Origin: Acidimicrobiia bacterium
Lineage (GTDB): Bacteria; Actinomycetota; Acidimicrobiia; Spongiisociales; SHLN01
Length of the DNA stretch: 9,623 nt
NCBI GenBank assembly: GCA_030624805.1
Contig: JAUXJL010000056.1
Coordinates: forward strand, 1-9,623
Direction: 5' to 3'
Within the stretch, counting starts at the first letter, position 1, and every line of letters begins with the position of its first letter. The position numbers were made by a program, and so were the translations under genes. The notes below the pieces were generated by a model. That model saw only the letters and a list, made by a program, of their open reading frames with translations. It was not told where the DNA came from and did not search any database. Shown here piece after piece: positions 1-6,960 of the stretch.

Positions 1-36
1 CCTACTGTGGGTCAAGTCCTGTGCCCGAGTGCTGCA

Positions 37-44
37 AGAGAGGA
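37..44 (+). promoter_or_regulatory. Shine-Dalgarno of xfp
   Basis: AGAGAGGA lies 7 nt before the ATG at 52 and decides the start of the phosphoketolase in favour of ATG 52 rather than GTG 7, which has too little visible upstream sequence to judge. No promoter is visible in the 51 nt available. Confidence 0.7.
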
Positions 45-51
45 ATCGACT

Positions 52-2436
52 ATGGCTGCTGCGTCAGACCCCAAGCCCGGGAGTGTTGGTCTGCTTACAG
101 AGGAGGAAGCGCGGTCGATCGACGCATACTGGCGTTCGGCCAACTACTTGTCGGTGGGACAGATCTACCTGCTCGACAACCCGCTGCTGCGCGAGCCGCT
201 GAGGTCAGAGCACATCAAACCGCGTCTCCTCGGCCATTGGGGTACAACGCCGGGCCTCAACTTTGTGTATGCGCACATGAACCGCGTGATCCGAAACTGG
301 GACCTCAACGCCATCTACATAACAGGTCCCGGGCATGGCGGTCCAGGGCTGGTGGCCAACGCCTACTTGGAGGGCACTTACACCGAGACCTACCCCGATA
401 TCACGAGAGACGCCGACGGGATGAAGAGGTTGTTCCGTCAGTTCTCGTTTCCCGGCGGCATCCCAAGTCACGTAGCGCCTGAGACCCCTGGATCGATCCA
501 CGAGGGCGGCGAACTCGGCTACGCCCTGGCACACGCTTATGGCGCCGCGTTCGACAACCCGGACCTAGTGGTGTGCTGCGTGATCGGCGATGGTGAAGCC
601 GAAACCGGTCCGCTGGCGGCGAGTTGGCACTCCAACAAGTTCCTGAACCCCGTCCATGACGGCGCCGTCCTCCCGGTCCTTCACCTCAACGGCTACAAGA
701 TCGCTAACCCGGCCGTGCTGGCCAGGATCCCCAAAGACGAGCTACATCACCTACTCGAAGGCTACGGATACCGGCCGTACTTCGTCGAGGGAGACGACCC
801 GCTGGCCATGCACCAGAACATGGCGGCGACTCTAGATCGGATCGTCGAGGAGATCCATGACATCCAGCGACAAGCAAGGACTCACCAGCATACGGTCCGG
901 CCTCGTTGGCCGATGATCGTCCTGCGTAGCCCCAAGGGCTGGACCGGACCCAAGGAGGTCGACGGTCAGCTCGTCGAAGGGACCTTCCGATCCCACCAGG
1001 TCCCATTGGCGGACGTTAGGACCAACCCCGAACGCCTCGAGATGCTGGAGTCGTGGATGCGCAGCTATGGACCCGAGGAGCTCTTCGACGAGAACGGAAC
1101 GTCGGTCCCTACGGTGGCCGGGCTGGCTCCCAAGAGCTACCGGCGGATGAGCGCCAACCCCCAGACCAACGGCGGTGTCCTTCTCCGCGACCTGAGCCTG
1201 CCGGACTTCCGCGACTACGGCGTGGACGTCGCTACTCCGGGAGGAACGTCCAGTGAGGCCACCCGGGTCCTGGGGACGTTTCTGCGTGACGTGATCGAAC
1301 ACAACCCCGACACCTTCAGACTGTTCGGACCAGACGAAACTGCTTCAAACCGTCTCGGTGCCGTGTTCGAAGTCACCGACCGGGCGTTCGACGCCGAGAT
1401 CTTTCCCGGCGATGACCACCTGGCACCGGATGGCCGAGTCATGGAGGTCCTGTCGGAGCACCTGTGTCAGGGTTGGCTCGAGGGGTACCTCCTCACCGGA
1501 CGGCACGGACTGTTCAACTGCTACGAAGCCTTCATCCACATCATCGACTCGATGTTCAACCAACACGCCAAATGGCTCAAGGTGACCAGCGGCATCCCAT
1601 GGCGACGTCCCGTGGCGTCCCTCAACTACCTGCTGAGCTCACACGTATGGCGCCAAGACCACAACGGCTTCTCCCATCAGGACCCAGGATTCATCGACCA
1701 CGTCGTCAACAAGAAAGCCGAGACCATCCGCGTCTACTTCCCCCCGGACGCCAACTCCCTCCTCTCGGTGGCCGACCATTGCCTACGCAGCCGTAACTAC
1801 GTGAATGTCATCGTGGCCGGCAAGCAGCCACAACTCGACTGGCTTTCGATGGACGACGCCATCATCCACTGCACCCGCGGGGTCGGGATCTGGGACTGGG
1901 CCAGCACCGACCAAGGGGGAGAACCCGACGTCGTCATGGCGTGTTGCGGTGACGTCCCAACAATCGAGACGATCGCTGCCGTTGACCTGCTGCGCCAACA
2001 TCTTCCAGACGTGAAGGTGCGAGTCGTAAACGTTGTCGACCTGATGCGCCTCCAACCCGACAGCGAACACCCCCACGGGTTATCCGATGCCGAATTCGAC
2101 GCACTGTTCACCACCGATCGACCGGTCGTCTTTGCCTATCACGGATACCCCGGGCTCATCCACCGTCTTGCCTACCGCCGTACCAACCACGCCAATCTGC
2201 ACGTCCGGGGCTTCAAGGAGGAGGGAACGACCACAACGCCCTTCGATATGGCGATGCTCAACGATCTGGATCGTTTTCATCTCGTGATGGATGTCATCGA
2301 CCGGGTACCCGGATTGGGATCTCGCGCCGGCCATGTACGTCAGCTCATGAGCACAAAACGCCTGGAAGCCCGGGCACACACCCGGAGCGAAGGCGAAGAC
2401 CCGCCCGAGATCCGCGACTGGACCTGGCCGCACTAG
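52..2436 (+). CDS. xfp: Xylulose-5-phosphate/fructose-6-phosphate phosphoketolase
   Basis: Cytosolic thiamine-diphosphate enzyme that uses phosphate to split xylulose-5-P (or fructose-6-P) into acetyl phosphate plus glyceraldehyde-3-P (or erythrose-4-P). The protein is 794 aa, the usual full length. Seen from the N-terminus: GHWGTTPG (61-68, His62), GPGHGGPG (92-99, His95), PSHVAPETPGSIHEGG (138-153, His140), the ThDP/Mg motif GDGEAETGP (179-187), LNGYKIANP (212-220), SPKGWTGP (293-300, Lys295), FRSHQ (312-316, His315/Gln316), FGPDETASNR (425-434), LSEH (Glu469), CYEAF (Tyr491) and NGFSHQDPG (His542). These match the catalytic and phosphate-binding residues known from Bifidobacterium phosphoketolase, so the enzyme should be active. 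ATG 52 is chosen over the upstream in-frame GTG at 7 because AGAGAGGA precedes it at a good distance and the extra 15 residues do not resemble the family. It is followed after 12 nt by ackA, the standard partner. Donor preference (xylulose-5-P versus fructose-6-P) cannot be read from sequence alone. Confidence 0.97.
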   Translation: MAAASDPKPGSVGLLTEEEARSIDAYWRSANYLSVGQIYLLDNPLLREPLRSEHIKPRLLGHWGTTPGLNFVYAHMNRVIRNWDLNAIYITGPGHGGPGLVANAYLEGTYTETYPDITRDADGMKRLFRQFSFPGGIPSHVAPETPGSIHEGGELGYALAHAYGAAFDNPDLVVCCVIGDGEAETGPLAASWHSNKFLNPVHDGAVLPVLHLNGYKIANPAVLARIPKDELHHLLEGYGYRPYFVEGDDPLAMHQNMAATLDRIVEEIHDIQRQARTHQHTVRPRWPMIVLRSPKGWTGPKEVDGQLVEGTFRSHQVPLADVRTNPERLEMLESWMRSYGPEELFDENGTSVPTVAGLAPKSYRRMSANPQTNGGVLLRDLSLPDFRDYGVDVATPGGTSSEATRVLGTFLRDVIEHNPDTFRLFGPDETASNRLGAVFEVTDRAFDAEIFPGDDHLAPDGRVMEVLSEHLCQGWLEGYLLTGRHGLFNCYEAFIHIIDSMFNQHAKWLKVTSGIPWRRPVASLNYLLSSHVWRQDHNGFSHQDPGFIDHVVNKKAETIRVYFPPDANSLLSVADHCLRSRNYVNVIVAGKQPQLDWLSMDDAIIHCTRGVGIWDWASTDQGGEPDVVMACCGDVPTIETIAAVDLLRQHLPDVKVRVVNVVDLMRLQPDSEHPHGLSDAEFDALFTTDRPVVFAYHGYPGLIHRLAYRRTNHANLHVRGFKEEGTTTTPFDMAMLNDLDRFHLVMDVIDRVPGLGSRAGHVRQLMSTKRLEARAHTRSEGEDPPEIRDWTWPH

Positions 2437-2448
2437 TAAGGCGACATC

Positions 2449-3543
2449 ATGCGGATCCTTGTCGTCAACGCCGGCTCGAGCAGCCTGAAACTGAGCGTCC
2501 TGGATGACGACGACACATTGATCGTCGCTCACGACCTGCCGGCGCCTGGCGGCTCTGTCGACACACAGCTGATCGATCGGACGATTCGAGAATCCCCGGA
2601 CGTCGACGCCGTCGGCCACCGCATCGTCCACGGCGGGACCGCATTCACCGAACCAGTCATCATCGACGACGACGTCGTAACCCGACTGGCGGCGCTGACA
2701 GACCTGGCACCGCTGCACCAGCCAAAGTCGCTGCAAGCCCTCGACACGGTGAGCCGACTGCTGTCCGAGGTCCCGGCCGTGGCTTGTTTCGACACTGCCT
2801 TCCACGCCTGCATGCCCGAGGCGGCTACTACTTACCCCCTGCCGGGGGAGTGGCGGACGCGCTGGGGCCTCCGCCGCTTCGGCTTCCACGGGCTCTCCCA
2901 CGCCTATGCATCGCGGCGCGCCTGCGAAATACTGGTCCGCTCCCCGGAAGAGACCAGGATGGTGACCTGCCACCTGGGAGCAGGCGCTTCGTTGGCGGCA
3001 GTGCAAGACGGCCGTTCGGTGGACACCACGATGGGGTTCACGCCTCTCGACGGATTGGTCATGGCGACCCGCTCAGGAAGCGTCGATCCGGGGCTGGTGC
3101 TGTGGCTCGAGGAGCACGCCGGAATGCCCCCAGCCGAACTGGCAGCCACTCTGGAACATCGCTCAGGGCTCCTCGCACTCGCCGGTACCCCCGACATGCG
3201 GGCGATACTGGCCGCCGAAAAAGCCGGTGCGCAGGATGCCCGCCTTGCCGTCGAGGTATACCTACACCGGCTCCGTGCCGGCATCGCCGCCATGGCCGCA
3301 GCCATGGGCGGACTCGACGCCCTTGTCTTCACCGGCGGAGTCGGCGAGAACGCTCCCTCAATCCGCCAACGAGCTGCCGAAGGTCTCCAATTCTTAGGAG
3401 TAGAGGTTGACCCTGATCGAAACCGGGCCACCGGCGACGACGGGAACATCGGATCCAACAACGCCTCCGTAAACACTCTCGTGATCGCTGCCCGCGAAGA
3501 CCTCCAGATCGCCCACGAAATGCGTCAGCTCCTTGAACGATGA
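2449..3543 (+). CDS. ackA: Acetate kinase, phosphoketolase-linked short form
   Basis: Converts acetyl phosphate plus ADP to acetate plus ATP, the energy-yielding step after the phosphoketolase encoded 12 nt upstream. It has the ASKHA fold. Seen in order: VNAGSSSLK (6-14, Asn7), GHRIVHGG (56-63, Arg58), LAPLHQP (86-92), FDTAFH (114-119, Asp115), RRFGFHGLSH (142-151, His147), HLGAGAS (175-181), MGFTPLDGLVMATRSG (195-210, Arg208), FTGGVGEN (294-301) and AREDLQIA (348-355, Glu350). The catalytic Arg, Asp, His and Glu known from Methanosarcina acetate kinase are present. Two active-site positions differ from the classical enzyme: HLGNG reads HLGAG (Ala178), and LHNP reads LHQP. At 364 aa it is shorter than the usual ~400 aa. 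The start ATG 2449 has AAGG 7 nt upstream, and the xfp stop is 12 nt away, so the two are surely co-transcribed. A related butyrate or propionate kinase is less likely given the context. Confidence 0.93.
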   Translation: MRILVVNAGSSSLKLSVLDDDDTLIVAHDLPAPGGSVDTQLIDRTIRESPDVDAVGHRIVHGGTAFTEPVIIDDDVVTRLAALTDLAPLHQPKSLQALDTVSRLLSEVPAVACFDTAFHACMPEAATTYPLPGEWRTRWGLRRFGFHGLSHAYASRRACEILVRSPEETRMVTCHLGAGASLAAVQDGRSVDTTMGFTPLDGLVMATRSGSVDPGLVLWLEEHAGMPPAELAATLEHRSGLLALAGTPDMRAILAAEKAGAQDARLAVEVYLHRLRAGIAAMAAAMGGLDALVFTGGVGENAPSIRQRAAEGLQFLGVEVDPDRNRATGDDGNIGSNNASVNTLVIAAREDLQIAHEMRQLLER

Positions 3544-3968
3544 ATCGAGTGAGCCGGACGTATGGCCGGCTACGTAAAACGGAGCAGGTGCGGCCAGCGC
3601 AGACTCAGACCACCAATGCAGAGGACCAGATGCGCGACCCGATGCAGCCCACCCTCGAACTTCGACTCCGCGACGGAACCGAGGTAAAACTGCGGCCCAT
3701 CCAACCCGGAGATGGTTCAGCGACTCGGCGAGCTTTCGTCTGAGGTTCGTTAGATTCTTCACGTCAACCGCACGCCTCACCGGCCCCAGCTCGCCTATCT
3801 CACCGAAATGGACTTTCGGAACCACTTCGCCTGGGTTGCCGGGGCTAGAGACAGGAAGGACACGAACCAGGCATTGGCATCGGCCTACGACTGCTCGACC
3901 TGGAAGCGCGCGGCGCCGAAACGACACTTGTCAGTGAGAATCAGGGCGTTCCGGACGGGCTCGACTAG
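3540..3968 (+). pseudogene. Broken GNAT-family N-acetyltransferase
   Basis: Remnant of a GNAT acetyltransferase of the type starting with an 'LRDGTxVxLRPIxPxD' strand. Frame A, opened by an ATG at 3540 overlapping the ackA stop (ATGA) or by ATG 3630 with GAGGA just upstream, gives LRDGTEVKLRPIQPGD up to about 3713. It then runs out at a TGA at 3741. The continuation is in the next frame: EMVQRLGELSSEVR (3709-3750), an in-frame TAG at 3751, then QLAYLTEMDFRNHFAWVAGA (3787-3846). Sequence then returns to frame A as GHEPGIGIGLRLLDLEARGA (3858-3917), which fits the acetyl-CoA-binding motif A (RxxGxG), and ends at TAG 3966. The distance from HFAWVA to the GxG motif is roughly 10 codons, where intact family members have several tens, so an internal deletion is likely too. 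Each frame keeps recognisable family sequence, so this is decay (or sequencing error for the shifts) of one gene. The only intact product is a 67-aa fragment from 3540 to 3743. When intact it may have acetylated a metabolic enzyme or small amine; this is not determinable. Confidence 0.62.
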
Positions 3969-4345
3969 CCGCCATCACTCGTCGGAAGCAGGATCCAGAG
4001 CATCTCGGTTTTGACTCCGGCATCGGTAACGAGGTTGAAGACCGGGCATCGCCGCTCGGTTTCCTCAACCACTTCGGCGAGGCGTTCCTCGGACTCGTCG
4101 CTGGACACCGTGGCCTGCACCCGGATCGTCTGAAAATGGGGACGGACATTCTCATTGCCGAGCCGGCCCCGGATGTCGATCGTGAACTCGGCTTCAAAGT
4201 CGATGCCGGCGTACTCGAAGTCGAGGTCGGCCGCGGTGCGGCTGAAAGTTACCGCCTCGCACCCACACAGCGCCCCAAGCACGGTTTGCAGTGGTGACGG
4301 GCCCTCCCCGGTCCCACCGTGGGCTATCGGCTCGTCCGTCGTCAT
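3965..4345 (-). CDS. OsmC/Ohr-family protein (start uncertain)
   Basis: OsmC/Ohr proteins are small cytosolic thiol peroxidases that reduce organic hydroperoxides with a reactive cysteine pair, though many members have unknown substrates. From ATG 4345 the product is 126 aa. It carries GGTGEGPSPLQTVLGALCGCE (10-30), the family's signature turn and helix with Cys27/Cys29, and RRCPVFNLV (98-106) with Cys100 as candidate second redox cysteine. ATG 4345 lacks a Shine-Dalgarno. The open frame continues upstream to 4546 with coding-like residues (RTDSTPRTEIDFGEYGS just before Met1) that match the N-terminal strand expected of the family, but it contains no ATG, GTG or TTG. The real N-terminus is therefore probably 20-30 residues longer, using a rare ATC/ATT codon near 4418-4423, or the original start has been lost. 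It is convergent with the GNAT relic, sharing CTAG at the stops, and divergent from the cupin. Confidence 0.82.
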   Translation of the reverse strand: MTTDEPIAHGGTGEGPSPLQTVLGALCGCEAVTFSRTAADLDFEYAGIDFEAEFTIDIRGRLGNENVRPHFQTIRVQATVSSDESEERLAEVVEETERRCPVFNLVTDAGVKTEMLWILLPTSDGG

Positions 4346-4587
4346 CGACCCGTACTCGCCGAAGTCGATTTCAGTCCTCGGAGTGCTGTCGGTACGAGCG
4401 GAGACCTTCTTACGCCGAATGATCGGCTGGTCTAGATCCTTTGCCGAGATGATCTCGCTTGCGATGAGCTTCCTCCTCGCTCCGCTACTGATACGCGTAC
4501 GAAATCTGGCAGCGCAACGGCACGACGCAACTCCTGTGCGACAATGTTACCTCCAATTCCACAGTCGACGGCAAGAGGGCACCCGAT

Positions 4588-4962
4588 ATGGCAAAAACGA
4601 TACCGGCGGCGGATCTGCCCCGATTGCGGTCCACTAGAGACACACGTGACAGGATCGATCTGGTCACCGAAGAGATGTTCGGCGTCACGGGACTGAAGGC
4701 CGACCGGATCACATACCACCCCGGAGACACGGCCGCCGCTCACTACCACCTCGACTGCCAGCATTATTTCTTCGTTCTCGAGGGTCGCGGGATCTTGTAT
4801 GCAGACGGCGAGCGGATCGACTTGGCGGCAGGCGACGTCGCCCTGGTCGATCAGAACGAGGTCCATTCTTTCGAGAACCCGTACGACGAGAATTTCACTT
4901 TCATCGAGCTCTGGGTTCCTGCCCCCGGAGACACTGTGTGGGTGGATCCGGACGACATCTGA
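4588..4962 (+). CDS. Single-domain cupin protein
   Basis: A 124-aa protein with one conserved beta-barrel (cupin 2) domain and no signal peptide, presumably cytosolic and metal-binding. Motif 1 reads G46-DTAAA-H52-Y-H54-LDCQ-H59-YFFVLE-G66. Motif 2 reads G82-DVALVDQNEV-H93-SFEN. Three histidines of the usual metal site (52, 54, 93) are present, but the position normally held by the ligand Glu is His59, so a four-His site is possible. Function (isomerase, dioxygenase, sugar-binding or sensor) cannot be assigned from such a short domain. AAGAGGG at 4573-4579 sits 8 nt before ATG 4588. Its stop is 52 nt before the TTG start of the TauE/SafE-family gene, so the two are probably one transcription unit. 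The cupin may act on, or sense, what the transporter moves; that is inference. Confidence 0.88.
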   Translation: MAKTIPAADLPRLRSTRDTRDRIDLVTEEMFGVTGLKADRITYHPGDTAAAHYHLDCQHYFFVLEGRGILYADGERIDLAAGDVALVDQNEVHSFENPYDENFTFIELWVPAPGDTVWVDPDDI

Positions 4963-5002
4963 ACGTGGGCAGCCTCGGCGTGAGTTCACGCTGGCGAACA
5001 AC

Positions 5003-5007
5003 AGAGG
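5003..5007 (+). promoter_or_regulatory. Shine-Dalgarno of the TauE/SafE gene
   Basis: AGAGG lies 7 nt before TTG 5015. It supports this non-ATG start and a 52-nt separation from the cupin stop. Confidence 0.55.
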
Positions 5008-5014
5008 CCGGACT

Positions 5015-5758
5015 TTGGATCAATCCGAACTTCTCATAGCCTTCCTCGCCGTTGCGGCGGGCGCCTTTGTCAAAGGTGTAACGGGATCGGGCCTGCCAAT
5101 GATCGGGATCGCGTTCATGGCATCGTTTCTCGGAGTGGAGCATGCCGTCGTGGTCATGCTCCTCCCTTCAACATTGGCGAATGGATGGATGGTCTGGGCC
5201 TATCGGGGCGAGGCTCATCGAGCCCGTCATTTGCTCCCACTCCTCGTACTCGGATCCGTCGGTACCCTCGCAGGCACCTGGATCCTGGTTTCGTTCGACG
5301 ACCGCTGGCTCTCTCTTGCCCTCGCCTCGGTGATCGTGATGTATGCAGCCGCGTTTTTCCGAAACCCCGACCTGCAGTTCCCGCCCCGCTTCACTGATCG
5401 AGCAAACGCACCGGTTGGCCTGGCTTCCGGTCTCCTGCAAGGCGCAACGGGCGTCTCAGGCCCGGTGCTGGCCACCTACCTTCACGGTTTCCGGATGAAA
5501 CGCGAAACCTATTTGTTCTCGGTAACCAGCCTGTACGGGATGTTCGGCGTCATCCAGATCTTCGCCTTCCTCAGTCTCGGATCCTTCACGCCCACCCGGG
5601 TTGGTCAGAGCCTGGCGACCCTGGTGCCGCTTGCTCTTGCGCTCCCGCTGGGGATTCGAATGGCGCGCGGGATTTCGCATGCGACGTTCGAGCGCAGCGT
5701 GCTGGGGTTACTTCTGGTGGTTGCAGCCAAACTGGTGTGGAATGCGACCACCGGATGA
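5015..5758 (+). CDS. TauE/SafE-family membrane transporter, putative sulfite/organoanion exporter
   Basis: Integral inner-membrane protein of 247 aa in the TauE/SafE family, whose characterised members export sulfite, sulfoacetate or similar small anions. Hydrophobic segments are seen at about residues 5-20, 27-50, 72-92, 98-116, 133-155, 165-187, 197-214 and 226-244, consistent with 7-8 membrane helices. The family's internal duplication is visible as two glycine-rich motifs: GAFVKGVTGSGLPMIGIA (16-33) and GLASGLLQGATGVSGPVLA (135-153). The open frame extends back to 4799, but that part lies inside the cupin gene and is out of its frame. TTG 5015, preceded by AGAGG at 7 nt and beginning exactly at the first helix, is the preferred start. 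CTG 4991 is an alternative. No sulfonate- or sulfur-metabolism gene is nearby, so the substrate is open. It follows the cupin by 52 nt and converges with the alpha/beta hydrolase gene. Confidence 0.87.
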   Translation: MDQSELLIAFLAVAAGAFVKGVTGSGLPMIGIAFMASFLGVEHAVVVMLLPSTLANGWMVWAYRGEAHRARHLLPLLVLGSVGTLAGTWILVSFDDRWLSLALASVIVMYAAAFFRNPDLQFPPRFTDRANAPVGLASGLLQGATGVSGPVLATYLHGFRMKRETYLFSVTSLYGMFGVIQIFAFLSLGSFTPTRVGQSLATLVPLALALPLGIRMARGISHATFERSVLGLLLVVAAKLVWNATTG

Positions 5759-5791
5759 AATGCTGGGGTGTGAGTAGCCGGCGTCTGCCTC

Positions 5792-5811
5792 GCGTGGAGT
5801 GACTCTCACGC
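5792..5811. terminator. Inverted repeat between convergent genes
   Basis: GCGTGGAG-TGA-CTCTCACGC can fold as a 5-bp plus 3-bp stem with one bulged T and a three-base loop. It sits between the stop of the TauE/SafE gene (5758) and across the stop of the hydrolase gene (5806), where a shared transcription end would be expected. There is no clear T-run on either side, so an intrinsic terminator is only a possibility. Confidence 0.3.
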
Positions 5812-6960
5812 AGCAGGCTTCTCGCCAAGCTTTCGACGGATCCAGGCGAACGATTCTGGAGCCCACTCCCGGTAGTGCTTGAAGGCACAGTGACCGGCGT
5901 CGGGGTACACCCGGGCCTCGCGGCCGGTGACCGGGCCGTTTTCGAGCATGAAATAGATGTTGCCGATCGGCGCCAGATGATCGTGCTTGCCGTTGATCAT
6001 CAACACCGGCTGAGTGATGTTTTCCAGGATGCCGAGCTCCGAAAGGGCCCAGCGAGAGAAGATGTCCTCTTCTCTTTCCTTCGACCAGGTCGGGAACGAG
6101 GGTGGTCCACCGGGTTCGCCAAAGACGAAGGTGGCGCGGTCGTTGCGAGCCGCCACGAACGTTCGCATCTCTTCCTCCGACATCCGGTACCCAAACGGAT
6201 GACCTGCGATGGCAACAACTGCCTTCACAACCCCGGGATAGGTGCCGGCCAGCTGCATCACCGAATATCCGCCCCGGCTGATGCCGAACGCCGCAATACG
6301 CCCGGCGTCCACCTCCGGACGGCCGGCGAGATGGTCGACGGCAGCAATCCATGCTTCTACCGAAGACGGATCCCACGGAAAGGGATTCTCGCCGGTTCCC
6401 GGTCCGTCCATTACCAGTGATGCCAAACCTTGCTCGAGCGCCATCTCCCCGGCCCAGCCACGGTCCTCCTTGAACACATCAGCGCCGCACATGATGAGAA
6501 CCGCAGGGGCCGGGTCTGCGGGGCCAGAACCTTGGGGGGCCCGAAAGTGGGTCCTGATCGTCTGGCCTTGACACGCAACGTCCACAATCTCCAGCGGCGG
6601 GTCAAGGTGTTCGCAAGCTTTGCGGTACGCCCGGGCGCACTCTGCGCTGATCTCCGCCTTGAGGGGAGTAATCTCGCCGGGAAACCGACCAATGGCGTAA
6701 TAGGTCTTGGCTTGGAGAAAGGCCTGCCGGGCGCCCTCGATGTCGCCCGCCTTGCTCAGCGCGTCACCTTTCTCCTCGTGACCAACTCCGGCAGCTCTCC
6801 AAACAGGAACCCACTCGTCCTGAGTCGTGCCCCCCAGCTGTGCGACGACTGCCTCGAGCTCGTCGACATCATCGATCATGGAAAGCCACCGGCGATAGAA
6901 GCCTCCCTGCTCGACGACGAATGGGTCCTCGCTGGGCGCGAACCGGAGTGAGGTAGTCAT
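5806..6960 (-). CDS. Alpha/beta hydrolase, FrsA/dihydropseudooxynicotine-hydrolase-like
   Basis: Soluble 384-aa serine hydrolase with an N-terminal helical cap (about 1-120) and a catalytic alpha/beta domain (about 125-380). The cap holds EKGDALSKAGDIEGARQAF (63-81) followed by KTYYAIGRFP, a pattern shared with FrsA/DUF1100-type esterases and with 2,6-dihydropseudooxynicotine hydrolase, a C-C bond hydrolase. The nucleophile elbow is FGISRGGYS (225-233) with Ser228. The likely acid is Asp327 in NGKHDHLAP (323-331), and the base is His357 in DAGHCAF (354-360). DGPGTGEN (185-192) is a further family motif. The open frame runs up to 7122, but those 54 residues lie within the upstream LVIVD gene. 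ATG 6960 overlaps that gene's stop as ATGA, indicating translational coupling, and is taken as the start. Substrate is unknown; the neighbours (amidohydrolase, propeller protein) suggest catabolism of a small organic, possibly aromatic, compound. Confidence 0.9.
   Translation of the reverse strand: MTTSLRFAPSEDPFVVEQGGFYRRWLSMIDDVDELEAVVAQLGGTTQDEWVPVWRAAGVGHEEKGDALSKAGDIEGARQAFLQAKTYYAIGRFPGEITPLKAEISAECARAYRKACEHLDPPLEIVDVACQGQTIRTHFRAPQGSGPADPAPAVLIMCGADVFKEDRGWAGEMALEQGLASLVMDGPGTGENPFPWDPSSVEAWIAAVDHLAGRPEVDAGRIAAFGISRGGYSVMQLAGTYPGVVKAVVAIAGHPFGYRMSEEEMRTFVAARNDRATFVFGEPGGPPSFPTWSKEREEDIFSRWALSELGILENITQPVLMINGKHDHLAPIGNIYFMLENGPVTGREARVYPDAGHCAFKHYREWAPESFAWIRRKLGEKPAA

Noticed and set aside
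2080..3006. 308-codon open frame on the minus strand under xfp and ackA
   Set aside because: It lies opposite two strongly recognised genes, has no family resemblance and a composition typical of antisense frames in high-GC DNA.
4978..4991. GCGTGAGTTCACGC hairpin between the cupin and TauE/SafE genes
   Set aside because: The usable stem is only 5 bp with no T-run, and both genes continue on the same strand, so a terminator is not supported.
4799..5014. N-terminal extension of the TauE/SafE frame into the cupin gene
   Set aside because: It is out of frame with the cupin, Ser/Thr/Arg-rich and non-hydrophobic; family similarity starts at TTG 5015, which has its own Shine-Dalgarno.
52..5758. 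A sulfonate-degradation locus (TauE-like exporter near a ThDP enzyme making acetyl phosphate, as sulfoacetaldehyde acetyltransferase does)
   Set aside because: The ThDP enzyme carries the phosphoketolase motifs and length, no taurine or sulfonate enzyme is present, and the exporter is separated from xfp-ackA by genes on both strands.
5708..6376. 222-codon minus-strand frame over the hydrolase gene
   Set aside because: It overlaps the real hydrolase in another frame and shows only Arg/Gly-rich low-information sequence.
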